DNA of 64,000 nucleotides from Collybia mongolica. Lineage: Eukaryota; Basidiomycota; Agaricomycetes; Agaricales; Clitocybaceae. Made by a program: the position numbers and the translations under genes. Of this stretch, positions 13,301 through 24,038 are shown in pieces (position 1 is the stretch's first letter; each line of letters begins with the position of its first letter). A model generated the notes under the pieces. The model made no database searches, was not told where the DNA came from, and saw only the letters and a program-made list of their open reading frames with translations. The DNA is taken from assembly GCA_013420905.1 (NCBI GenBank), contig JAAXNY010000005.1, positions 2,790,001 through 2,854,000 on the forward strand, read 5' to 3'.

Positions 13301-16036
13301 AGTACTGAACCTTCCGTAATACTCTGCGCTAACTCATTATCCAGACTCTACCGTCCATAAGAGATCCAGCATGGGCTCGGAAGACTCTTCCCATTATAAA
13401 GAGTCTGTTTCTGTTAGACTTGGTGTTTATCCCGCCTTTGATTTGTGTACGAGTTGCCTTTTTGATCGTACATGCGCGTCTGACCTATTTTCAAGATCCT
13501 GCGTTATATCCCACATTCAATATCTATCCTGCAGTCGATCATACGTCACATGGAAAGGCTGTGGAATTATCCGTCCGGCTCTCCGCGTATCCGGTCTTTG
13601 ATCTTTGTAGGGACGAGCCCGACTAGCTCCTGGATATTTTGCTGACGTTTTGTAGATCCTGCTGTCTACCCCGCTTTTAGTATCTATGCTACGGTGTATA
13701 GAGAACAAATGGTTGGGCATGACAATGATAAAATGGGATTCCCTTATTTTGAGCCATGTACGTCCTTATTACTTAGTCAGTTATGTGATTAACCCTGAGA
13801 TCCGTCGTTGCGTGCTTTGTCTGGCGCCCCAGTCAAACCTTCAAGTAAAGCAGCAGAAATGTCGATTCAATTGAATGAATACCCGGTTTTCGATCTTTGT
13901 GAGATATCTTCAGGCTTTGATTTTATTTCTTCTTTCCTTAATGTAAGATAGATCCAGCTATATATCCGTTTTTCAACCTCTATCCTATGGTTGATCACGG
14001 CACTGCAACCATGAAACATAACGATCGCACGCATGAATACCCTCACTTCGATCTATGTGAGATCTATCTATCATTGATTCGCTCATACACCTCACTGAAG
14101 TATCCTTTAGACCCGCCCCCACCCCCGTCTTTGGATATGAAGGCGACCCCGCCCCGGGACATGACTACCGACACGAACACCTACCCTGTCTTTAACCTTC
14201 GTGAGGTTTCCCTTAGATCATTATGTTGTCGCGCTCTCTGATGATCTGTAGATCCCGCTCTATATCCTGATTTCAACCTCCATTTAACATATAACTACAC
14301 CCATGCGGCTCGTCACAACAAAAAATTAACCAAGCCAATTGAATTGCCTGTCTGCCTCAATTCCTATCCTGTTTTTGACCTCTGTAAGTTCATTTCGTAA
14401 GTTTTGTGTTCCTTCTGACTCAAGCAACCTAGATCCTGCTGTCTATCCCGCGTTCGACATTTATCCTGCTGTTCAGGATGTGGCCCTATTCAAAGACTAC
14501 AGGCGAATTGAATCGCCTCATCTTAATTCTTGTTTGTACCATTCTACAGAGACTCGCGCTAGCTAACTGACATCTTTCTAGACATATCATTATCAAAGAG
14601 CCAACCTGAGGCACATGAGAGTAAACCTAACTCAGTGTCAGTGTGGGTGCAACCATCTTACCCCAATTTCGACTTGTGTACGGTGCCATCATACCGAATT
14701 TCATTGTTGTGACTCACCAACTTGGTCCTTACAGATCCTTCCGTGTACCCTTTCATCGACATCTACCCTTCCTTGCCCAAAATAAGTATCGAATCTCTCT
14801 CAAGCTACTCCGTTTATCCCGAATTTAATATTTATCCACTTGTCACAAAACACTCCGGGCCGTTATCACAGACCTCAGGTTCCACCGAATTGGTGCATTA
14901 CCCAACTTTCAATCTATGTGAGTGGGCGGTATCTCTAACATTTATCAAGCTCTTACAAAGACTAGACTCTCCGGTTTACCCTCTCTTCGATTTGTACCCG
15001 TCCAGATCTGTGAAGCGCGCGGAGGAACAAGCAACTGTGAACATAGGCATTGATTCACGATACCCTGCTTTCAACTTATGTTGGATTTTTTTTCTGCTTT
15101 AGCTTCGTTTCTGCTAATAGCCCTACAGATCCGGTTGTGTATCCCCATTTCGAACTTTGGCCGGCTGTGAACCAACCACGAATTGTACCGATTCCAAAGC
15201 TAAGCAGTAGGCTAACTCATTCAGAACTGCATGCTGTGGTCATGATGGAGGTAGTTGGATCGGCAGGGTCAATTCCGTCACTGGCGGGAGAATTCATGCA
15301 TCTCTCGACAAAATTTATCAAGTCACACCATGATCTTCACCACGAAGTTTTTCCGCGCGGTGCTGATTTTCACACTCCCAGCGGGACGAGAACTGCTCAC
15401 ATAGCCTCTGAGTCTCTCGACCCAGGTCGTCTTGGAGTCCGCCTCAGGCAGTCAGGATTACGGCCACTATCAGCTAGACTTGGACTCCCATCGTCACCAA
15501 GCCCAAAGAGGGGACTTCCCGCCCCCCCTACGAACAGCTCGCGGTTATCGAGCGCATCTCAAACCATACCAATGTTAGTGTTTGAGAGCGGAACGCCATC
15601 TCCATCGCGAACATCTCCCCCACAGGCATCACCTGTCAAGCGCTTGCCACCATCTCGATTGCCACTTCAGGGAACAGCCGAACAACAGCCCAGCCTGCCA
15701 GTCGGTTCAACCTTGACAAGGTCGTTTTCGGCCCACTCCCCTGGTCCTGCAGTACTTTTTGATAGACTTGACCGTTCACATTCACTTCCAGCAACGACAA
15801 GACCTGCCCCACGAAGAAGGGATAGCACAGTACTACAGCGAGTCAAGGCTTACAATGCTTGTATGTCACAAACGTCATCACTGTCCTAATTCCCTGACAA
15901 TCTTCCCCTAGCTCAGGAGAGTACCACATTGTCGATGGAGACCCTTTCTCAGTTCCCTGCGCCACCTTTGCCCCCCCTACCCATGGTTGCGCGAACTCCC
16001 AAGGCATTAGACCGCTCGAAATATCCATTTGCATAA
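10394..16036 (+). CDS. Uncharacterised 21-exon protein with an array of YPxF(D/N)(L/I)YP exon modules
   Basis: I do not recognise a characterised family. My splice model joins 10394-10807, 10858-12349, seventeen small exons from 12401 to 15079, 15129-15860 and 15912-16036. It gives exactly 1531 codons with no internal stop. Residues about 1-138 are Ser/Pro-rich. Exon 2 opens with a folded-looking stretch (MYGQLTAIAREFNFPST, GLCLYFHITENGA, WQFIWNHIF), then a long Ser/Thr/Pro region with four or five imperfect repeats carrying TPST-TSWG. The middle is the exon array described separately, giving Tyr-Pro-rich modules. The last large exon is SP/TP-rich and basic (SARLGLPSSPSPKRGLP, RTSPPQASPVKRLPP). 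There is no signal peptide or membrane segment. A scaffold or low-complexity regulatory protein is a guess from composition only. The many S/T-P sites suggest phosphorylation by proline-directed kinases (inference). Confidence 0.75.
11641..12140 (+). repeat. Imperfect 40-50-codon protein repeats in exon 2 (SWG/SIH-GDR module)
   Basis: Within the large exon 2 the same block recurs: a Trp/Arg-led piece such as RLPSIHIAHRM, RLPSPDIAHRM, RALSIDLGDRC or RVRSIHMGDRG, then TPST-TSWG (or TPSDCTSFG), then a Pro/Ser linker such as PLSYPPSPVSYP. At least four copies are visible between 11641 and 12140. The repeats are diverged at the DNA level. They keep TP, SP and WG positions, which suggests selection on the protein. 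Confidence 0.75.
12350..15128 (+). repeat. Array of 17 symmetric phase-1 exons splitting a tyrosine codon
   Basis: Exons are 12401-12550, 12602-12712, 12774-12884, 12935-13003, 13053-13139, 13196-13297, 13345-13446, 13496-13606, 13656-13757, 13833-13898, 13952-14056, 14111-14200, 14252-14383, 14433-14531, 14582-14677, 14735-14917 and 14966-15079. Every length is divisible by 3. Introns are 47-75 bp. Almost every exon begins AT or AC followed by CCNGCN-like sequence and ends in T, so the junction codon is T|AT or T|AC. The exceptions are G|AC (into 13053), T|TC (into 13833) and C|AT (into 14252). Each exon tends to start with PAVYPxFDIYPA and end with YPVFDL. Several introns share their first bases (GTGAGATCT, GTGAGATAT), which points to tandem duplication of exon plus intron. 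Confidence 0.85.
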
Positions 16037-16162
16037 CAGCCTCGCCCAACCCCTTGTTTAAAAAAATTCAACCATGACATTCCTCACACCCGTATTAGGT
16101 GCTATCATAATTCACACAAACCATGGTCCATCTACTTTTCGGAGATTGCCTCCGAGGGAGGG

Positions 16163-17135
16163 TTAATTATCTACATCATTGCTATAAGGTGGGGGCGTAT
16201 CATTCGTCACGCCTTGAGTATGACCCGAACCAGGTATTCCCCGTGCAGAAGGCAATAATGATTCTCGTGAAATTGGTGCAGACTCTCGTAGTGCTTCTTG
16301 TCGTGCCAGAGCAGTAACACGCGCCGCTCGTTGCTCCTTGTCTCTTTCATCTCGAAGCTGTTTCGTTTTCCTGTCATCCATGTACGCTAACTTGACCTAT
16401 ATGCACCCGTATCAGAGCGCGGAATGGGATAAAAATACTGTCTTACTTGATTTGTAACCTCTGCAGCCACAGCCTTTTGATCAACCTTTGAACGAGCCGC
16501 ACGTTCAGCCTTCTCCGCCTCGAGTTTCACAAATTCGTTGAGGATAGCTGCGCCCGTCCGCAAGTCTTCCGTTCGCCGCGGGTTAAAGGTATAATAGGGT
16601 TGAAAATTCTTCACCTAAACCTTAGATTAGATACAGGTACATCTCAAACAATAGATTGCGATGGCCTACCTCTGGACGAAACCCGAGCTGATCCGGTTCA
16701 CAATTAAAGCAATCGGTCATAAAGAGTAATGTTCGACTGACTTCAATTGCGTACTCAAGAGCACCTTTCGGATCCATCAGATTTCGTTTGATGATGTTAT
16801 TCGTAGGCTTGAACTGCTGGAACTTAGAGTTGTCAGGTTCACGCAGCAGATTCTCGGATATTGTCAAGAGAGTCTGAGAAGTGACATTATAAAAGGCTGA
16901 TAGAAACGACAATGGGCACAAGTACTTCGAGCGAGGCTGTTGCCTGCTCCTTGGAGTTTGGTCGCAGAATTCCTGGGTCAATAAGGCGACGAAATGCCTG
17001 GCGTTTTTCGTGTTCTGCTGCAAGTTGAGCTGCGGAAGGTTGAGAGGGCATTTGACGGGTTCTACGTTCAGCAGCCGCAGCAAGGGCATCGCTAGATATG
17101 TTGGAGGAATGGACTGAGCTGGTGGGGGACGACAT
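16163..17135 (-). CDS. PUB-domain protein (p97/CDC48-adaptor-like)
   Basis: The ATG is at 17135: MSSPTSSVHSSNISSDALAA, then an Ala/Arg-rich helix (RRLIDPGILRPNSKEQATAS). After an intron comes TLLTISENLLREPDNSKFQQ and NIIKRNLMDPKGALEYAIEV, which resembles a PUB (PUG) domain, as found in peptide:N-glycanase and UBX-type cofactors that bind the tail of the AAA ATPase p97/CDC48. Further exons give LGFRPEV, then KNFQPYYTFNPRRTEDLRTG and a highly charged coiled-coil-like tail (LEAEKAERAARSKVDQKAVA; DDRKTKQLRDERDKEQRAAR), ending in PPPYSNDVDN at 16163. The family is assigned from the PUB-like block only, so the partner is inferred. There is no UBX or transglutaminase domain in the visible frame, so it is a short PUB-plus-coiled-coil protein. 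Confidence 0.72.
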
Positions 17136-17310
17136 GTTAAGAGATGTGTGTTGACTTGGGAGTTATTGAGAGTGTCCTCGTCACGTGGCTCACACCCTGT
17201 AAACAATGAAGTCAAAACTTTTGTCGCGACACATCTCTTCTTGATCTCTTACCACCATCTGGTTAGAGATTAGATATGCTGTAACACCAACAACTACTAT
17301 TGATATTCAG

Positions 17311-19441
17311 CATGGTTGAGCCCACCCGCTCCCAACAAACACTACTGTTACTAGGGCTATGCCTGCTGTTTGTCATCCTAATGATCCTTATCCTCCACCT
17401 CCGGGGGGGTCAACTGATCCACTTCCTACTACGTTCTTCTGTCCCCCGCCGTCGAAATCCCCATTGCCGGCCCACACACCCTCACGACAGTCCATTCTAA
17501 GGGCTCTTGATATCAAGAAGACTAAGCCAAGAAGAAAAGCTTTCTCTTCCATCCACCCATCTCCAGTCAATAGTGATGATGAGATGTTTGATGCCCTCGC
17601 AGACCTCGACAAAGAGGATGCCACCATTACCCCAGGTTCCACTAAGGGAAAGGGTTAAAGACAGCCAGGGAGATGCTGAGATGGTTGACGTTTCAGGCAT
17701 TGATCCTAATGTGTTTGAAGAAGACCTCGAAGGAGGCTACTACTTTGCATTCCGTAAGGACCCCAAGGCGTGGGACATGGACACCAATGCTGCCTCTACG
17801 TCTGTTTGCAGGATCAACGAGTTCATCAAATTTGCTGAGCAGAACAAGAGGTTGTGGAACACTGAGGAATCAGACAGCCTAGTTGAGGCATCTGGTCATC
17901 TCATATGAACCCTTGTCAAACAGGGGTTCATCCGCAATTCCCTACATGGTCACAACCCTTGGTCCACCACATGGGCATTTGTTGACAGCATTGCAAGCTC
18001 AGTTTGCACTGCACTATCCGAGGAACGGAAGGCTCATCATGCCCCCATGCCCCCACCCATAAACCCCCCAGGACAGCTTCCTAACCCAAACAAGTCCTAT
18101 GTATATCACAACTCGAACCCAGCAGGTGTTAGATGCACTGCCAGGTTCACACAACCTTCCTGCAGGAACCCCGATAATAATCTGTTTCAGAAAATGGGGT
18201 TAGTGTCCTGAGGACCGCTGTACTTGCAGATTGCAGCCACCCTCCCACCAGTACCCGGGCCCTCCAATCCAAAGAGAGTGTGGACAGAACACGAGGTGGG
18301 TTTAGTGATGTTGGCCCAGGCCTTCCCACACCTCCCCCCCTCGAAGATCATGTGAGTGCAACAGGCACTAGCCCAACCCCCCAAGACTAGTGCTCCGCTT
18401 AAGCACAAGTCTACCACATACAGGCAGTCATGCAAGTCACTGTCAGTATTCTCTTCCCTGCAGGTGCAGTGGAGCTCAGACCCTTGCACCTATGCCCTCA
18501 ACAAAGCCTTACAGAAAGGTAACTCAAAGCTCAAGATCCTAATGGAGGAAAGAACACTTGGGAGCATTTCTCTCACATGGAACGACCTCCCAAAAGAATC
18601 TGACATAGACCTGATCTGTGCTTGGTTTATCCAAGCAGCGGAGAAGCAAGGCACTAAGGATGCCACCATCAATGTCGAAGCTGGCTCATCCAAGTCTTCT
18701 GTGATGGTGGCAGACTTCCCATTCTATGGACTCTCACCCAAATTGGACAAGAAGAAGAAGCCCATTCCCATGACTGGTAAGGAGGCCCTTGGCATCCTTA
18801 TGGAAAGGTGTAATGCCGATCAGAAGTGGGCACTTAGGTTCTATCACTCATCCCCCCTGAGAGTGGTAAAAGCAATGGGGAACTCGGGCAACACCTTCCT
18901 GTTCTTCAAAATCTACAATTCGCGTGGAGGCGCCAATCTGAAGGTGCTGGAGGGTATGTCATTTCAATATGGAACCCACAGACTCCGATTTGAGAAAGCA
19001 AGGCCATGAAAAGGTGTGCCTATCTGCACACAATGCTGGAGGTTTGGGCATTGGTCCACAGTGGCTGCATGCCTGTCTCGGGCAATCCTATGTCCAAAGT
19101 GTGGCGGGCCATATGCTGAAAACTTCCACTGAGTCCTTGGCATGTGCTGCAAAGCACAACCAAAGGCTACTCCCCCCATAGTGGCTACCCCAGAAGGACA
19201 GCCATGCCCACACACAGACAGATGTGTCAACTGTTGGAAGTCAGGCCACCAGTCTGACTCCAGCAGTTGCCCCTTCTGGCAGCACAGATTTGATGCTGAG
19301 TGGATCTTAGCACAATACAAGGTGTTCAAAGTGGGTGACCTGGTCATCACCCCTCTTAGTAAGCTCACTGATGCTTCTCCTCCAGGACCCCACCCCTGGG
19401 TTGGAGAGCATCATTGCCTTGCTGCAACAACTCTGTATTAA
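17311..19441 (+). pseudogene. LINE copy 1 ORF1 (gag-like, zinc-knuckle protein), broken
   Basis: Nucleic-acid-binding ORF1 protein of a LINE, here split over at least four frames (pieces at 17359-17658, 17673-17908, 18356-19009 and 19142-19441). The block VMVADFPFYGLSP, KPIPMTGKEALGIL, FFKIYNSRGG corresponds to LRIPNFPFFS, KPIPITPLEVKTIL, FFDIYDSHGG in the intact copy at 35780. The C-terminal cysteine region survives as CCKAQPKATP, CPHTDRCVNC, CPFWQHRFDAEW, which matches CCKATPKATP, CPHASQCVNC, CSFWKHHYDAKW in copy 2. Divergence is high, so the two copies are different subfamilies or the first is old. Confidence 0.75.
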
Positions 19442-19454
19442 TGAATAGAGTTTT

Positions 19455-20604
19455 TAACATGTGTACATATATACTGCCAGAATGTAGCTAAGAACACAAC
19501 TTGGCTGGAAATACTACTTGAGGCTGAAAAAGACAAGTGGGACATACTACTCATCCAGGAACCACCCTGGAGGACAATTAGACATACTGCGTCGCTCATA
19601 GCAAAAGATGGTAACCTGGTTATTGGGGGACTGTCTCATCCAGAGTGGACATGCTTTGCACCACTGGGTATTAGTGTTGATGCCCGACCATGAGTCCTCA
19701 CGTATGTGCATAGCAGGCTCTGGCCTACCAAACCAATGCTGAGACCAGACATTGTCTCTCACAAGGACATAATTGCCATATCTGTCAAAGGCCCTGATGG
19801 GGACATGATGATAGTCAATGTGTACTCTGATGCCAAAGGGAGCGCGATCAGGCACATCTCTGACAACCGAGGCAGGTACCAGAGTGTGGGTTATATGGGT
19901 GTTGATTTTAACTGCCCATCCCTGCTATGGGACTCTGAGGTTGTTGACCGAAACCCAAGGGCGACAGCTCTATTAGAAGTCACCCAGGACATTGGCTTGG
20001 AGGGGGTTAGGCCAGCCGTAAGGTTGACCACACACATACCACATAACAACGAACTCCAAGAATCCATCCTAGACTTAGTGTTCCTGGAGAACATGAGAAC
20101 ATTCAATGCAGAGGTCCTTGTGGGCGAAGCAGGCGCTTCAGACATAAACCCCTTACCACCACTATCCCCATAAGGCATCCCCATATGGTAGGAAAACTTC
20201 ACATTAAGCCCAAATCTAAAGAGGAGAGTGATTTCCTCCATATGATCAGGACTAACATTGCAGCCATCAACATACCGGTGCAAGCCTCTGTTGAGAGCAT
20301 AGACCTTGTTGTGGAAAGAGTCTCCAATATCTTCAAAACTGCATGGGACAAGTTTGCCAAGGCTGGACATGTAAGCGTTTGGGTGAAACTTTGGTGGGAT
20401 GTGGCTTGTGCAGAAGCAAAGGCACTGGCAGCTTTTACAAACGACAGAGAAGACTGGAGAGCCCTGAAAAGGGAAACCAGAAAGGCAAAAAGAGAGTTCT
20501 TTGATGCACGCATTGAGGAAGTTTCTCACACTACTAAGAGACCATGGGACCTCATGGACTGGGTAGGACCCCACAAGGCCCCTGCCTCTGTTACAATGAC
20601 ACAT
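19455..20604 (+). pseudogene. LINE copy 1 ORF2 5' part (endonuclease), broken and truncated
   Basis: Apurinic-type endonuclease/exonuclease/phosphatase domain of ORF2. Visible motifs are YCQN-like YQNVAKNTTWLEILL, LLIQEPPWRTIRHTASL, VNVYSDAKGSAIRHI, GVDFNCPSLLWDSE and ILDLVFLENM. The aligned linker ends in REFFDARIEEVSHTTKRPWD. It is broken by an in-frame stop near 19692 and by a frame change around 20170. The reverse transcriptase and RNase H regions are absent. Confidence 0.75.
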
Positions 20605-20684
20605 AATGAAAACAACAAATAGTTAATTTATTAGACCGTCTCCAAGTAAATGAGAAGAATACAAGGAGTGGATTTGAGGATGTA

Positions 20685-23600
20685 ATGAAAGTGCTTCAAC
20701 AAGCAACTGTTCAGAATCATGCCATGAATAACATGCCCCAGCAGCATCAGTATCAGAATCAGTACAGAAAGCCTAAAGAAGGACAACTACAAAGACCAAA
20801 TGCATATAAATGTCACTACTGTTTTACACCCGGACACTTCATCATGGCCTGTCCCGAGAAACAGAAACATTTTGAAGAAGGAAAAATAAAGACCAATGCA
20901 AATGGAGGAGTATGCCTACCAGATGGATCGTATATTCCAAGAGAACCAGAAACAGTATCATTGAAAGATAAAGTGGAACACTTCCATTCAAAAAAGGTAG
21001 CTGCCCTTTATTACGGAGATGTTACAGAAGGACCCGCTCCAGGAGTATTATCAGTTATGCATCAGTCACATAGTGCAGTAGACAGTAATAATGACATTGG
21101 GACCTTGAAGGCTCTAATGGCACAAATGGCCCAATTTCAAGCACAACAAATGTTAGGACAACAGAGCACACAAACCACTTTGCCAGTATTGCCTCAGATG
21201 CAGAAACAAGATTATATAAACAATAACTATAATACTACTGCAAAAAGCACGCCGAATCCTGACATAGTAGCCTTACAAGCACAAATGAGTACTTTATTAG
21301 GGCAGGTGGTGGAGCTCAATAACCAGAACAAGGTTAAAGAGTCTGGTTTCAATTAGGTCCAATGAAGGAGGCTAAGGAACACACTAGACCTATGACTAGG
21401 TTGCGTTCCAAGAGACAGCCTGAGGACCTGAGTAAAAATAGAAATAGTCATCAAGAGAGTATAAGTAATGATCCAGAAAGTAGTCAGAGTAGTAGTGAGG
21501 AGGAGCCAGTAGTGCTGCCTCCTGGGAGAAAGAAAGTAAAAATAGTAGAACCATCAGCAAAGTCATCTGTACAAAAAGAGATGCCCTACATTGATGTGCC
21601 CATGGTACCATACATACCCCGGAGAATGGAAAGCAACCCTGAACCAGTCGATCCACTACCTACATATTTTTAATACCAAGCATGGTCTGGCTTATGAAAC
21701 TAAGTCCCCAATAGAAGTAAAAATAAAAGGTGGCAATATAATTGCAAAAGTGTTAGACAACCCTATCACATTGACTACAGGAGAGTTAATGGGCTTGTCA
21801 AAAATCATTAGAGATGGAATAAAGAGTATTGTAACTGCAAGACGTAAATCCCTCACCCAAAGGGATGCTAACTTGCAAATAAATGAAACAGATGAGGAAG
21901 ATGCCTTACCCTTTGGGAGGGACTGGGAACTTGATGATAACTACCTATGGCATGATGTGCTACCAGTAGAGTCAATCCCATTCCAGTCTTTCTTCATCTC
22001 AGAGTATGACCATGGCGGAATACCCAAGGGATCTATAATATGTGGAGACCCAGTCCTACAATATTTAGAGTCTTTACCAGCCGGGGAAGAACCCAAGCAG
22101 TTGTATGTAGCAAAAGAGTTGGCATCTTTGTGCGCAGTATATCCAGTAATAAATGGGGTAGGAACAGAGGAATCATTATTAGATGGGGGATCCCAAATAG
22201 TATCAATGGCTAAGCAGACGGCTTTAGACTTGGACATTTCATGGGATCCAGACATTGTCATACACATGCAGAGTGCTAATAAACAAGTAGAGAAAACAGT
22301 GGGACTAGTGCACAACATCCCTTTCTTGTTTAATGATATAGCCATTTACCTCCAAGTACATATCATAAATTCACCCGCATACAAAGTATTACTAGGGAGA
22401 CCGTTTGATATGCTCACGGAAAGTCAGATCAAAAATGCTAGAGATGGGGGACAAGTAGTCACTATCACAGACCCTAACACAGGATGAAGGTGTACTATCC
22501 CTACCCGTGCAAAAGGATCACCACCTAAGCTTTTGAAAAGACAACTGGAACAGGATTTTCGGCCTTCGATGAATTAATCCAAAGTGATCAAGGAGAGCTA
22601 GCTGTAGAAATTGCTGAAGATGAGAATGGAAACTTTATTATAATGGGTTATAGACACCCTACTGATAAGCAGAATTTTGGTCACACAGAACTTAGAGATG
22701 TCTTTTTGTCTAGAAGTGATGTAAACATGAATAGTACAGTACCTGAACGTGAATTACTAGCCATGTACTTGGCTTCAGTAGATAAGCGCAATGGACTAGT
22801 AATAAACTATGAGCAGAACAGAAGGGACCAGACAAGTACACCCACTATACCTATGACATATGCTCAAGAACAGCCCATGCTTGATAAGACTTTAAGTAAA
22901 TTAAAGCAGTGGCAAATTGGAACTAACAAGCGCAGTCTTGGAACAGTAGCAGGTAATAAGTGTACTATCAAGTCCATGGATCAGCTGGTAGGAAAGAAGT
23001 ATAAACCAGTACATTTGAAAATAAAACCAACACTGGCAGATCTGCCTGATCAATTTACAATTATCAGAGATATAAAGGGTGACCCTTTAGTGGCTCTACC
23101 AGTTCTAATGCCTAACCCACCTCCATTTAAACCAACTGGAAGGTATACTGAGGAAAGGCGCATGAATTTCCAAAGAGTACATGAAGAAGAGAACTTCTTA
23201 AAACCTAAAGAGATGGATATAATCCATGACTTTATGTGTAAACATAACAATGGTTTTGCGTGGCATGATAGTGAGCACGGTAGCTTTAAGAAGGAATATT
23301 TTCCTCCTGTTGAAATACCAGTAGTCCCACATACACTGTGGACAGAGAGGAATATCAGAATCCCACCAGGAATCTATGAAGATGTTTGTAAAATCATTAA
23401 AACTAAGATTGATGCGGGGGTCTATGAAAGGTCCAGGAAAGAAACTTAGGATTGTACATAGTTTAGAGCTGCTAAATGCAATTATGATAGTGCACTCAGG
23501 TTTACCACCCACTACCAAAGAACTAGCAGAGCATTTTGCAGGGCGCACTTGTGGCTGGATGATGGATCTGTATGTAGGATATGATGAGAGGCCTTTAGCA

Positions 23601-24038
23601 GAAACTTCATGCAATCTAACGACGTTCCAAACACTGTTTGGTGTGCTGAGATTAGTAACACTCCCTATGGGATGGACAAATTCTGTTCCAATCTTTCATG
23701 ATGATGTTACATACATTCTACAAGATGAGGTACCACATGTCACAATACCCTACATTGATGATGTACCCATGCATGGTCCAGCGACGCACTACGAACTACC
23801 AGATGGAACAGAAGAAGAGCTACCCAGTGCTCCAGGTGTTAGACGCTTCTTCTGGGAACATATGCAAAATGTAAATCATGTCATACAGAGAATGAAGTAT
23901 TCTGGGGGAACCTTTTCAGGATATAAGTCTACATTATGTACAAGTGAAATTCTAGTAGTAGGACATAGATGTACCTATGAAGGACAAAAACCTACTACCG
24001 ATAGGATTGGTGTAGTTATGAGTTCTTTAGTTTACTAA
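20685..24038 (+). pseudogene. Gypsy gag-pol fragment: zinc knuckle, protease, reverse transcriptase
   Basis: The gag end is at 20685-21356, with a CCHC knuckle CHYCFTPGHFIMAC (near 20811). A Ser/Glu-rich linker follows (21362-21673, other frame). A retropepsin-like domain in 21591-22487 reads LLDGGSQIVSM and YKVLLGRPFDML. Then come the pre-RT part (22643-23449) and reverse transcriptase (23376-24038), with LRIVHSLELLNA, DLYVGYDERPLAE, LTTFQTLFG, LVTLPMGWTNS and the catalytic YIDDVPMHGP near 23753. There is a stop or frame change at 21354, another near 21673, and a deletion with frame change near 23430 between GVYERS and GKKLRIVHS. The active-site aspartate is followed by Gly-Gly rather than Thr/Ser-Gly. 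The fragment cannot encode a working polyprotein. Confidence 0.8.

Larger units (their letters stand above)
17226..20604 (+). mobile_element. Decayed non-LTR retrotransposon (LINE) copy 1, 3'-truncated
   Basis: A degraded relative of the complete LINE at 35650-42033. Its 5' end has the same leader feel (cttcttgatctcttaccacc near 17239, compare cttcttgacttgttaccacg near 35656). It contains remains of ORF1 and of the endonuclease and linker part of ORF2. It stops abruptly after PWDLMDWVGPHKAP near 20580-20604, just before the reverse transcriptase would begin. From there the sequence becomes Gypsy gag. Multiple frameshifts and stops show it is dead. No 3' poly-A or target duplication is visible. 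Confidence 0.8.

Noticed and set aside
12350..15128. CRISPR-like or minisatellite array
   Set aside because: Spacing and repeats belong to coding exons with splice borders; there are no identical direct repeats, and CRISPR arrays are prokaryotic.
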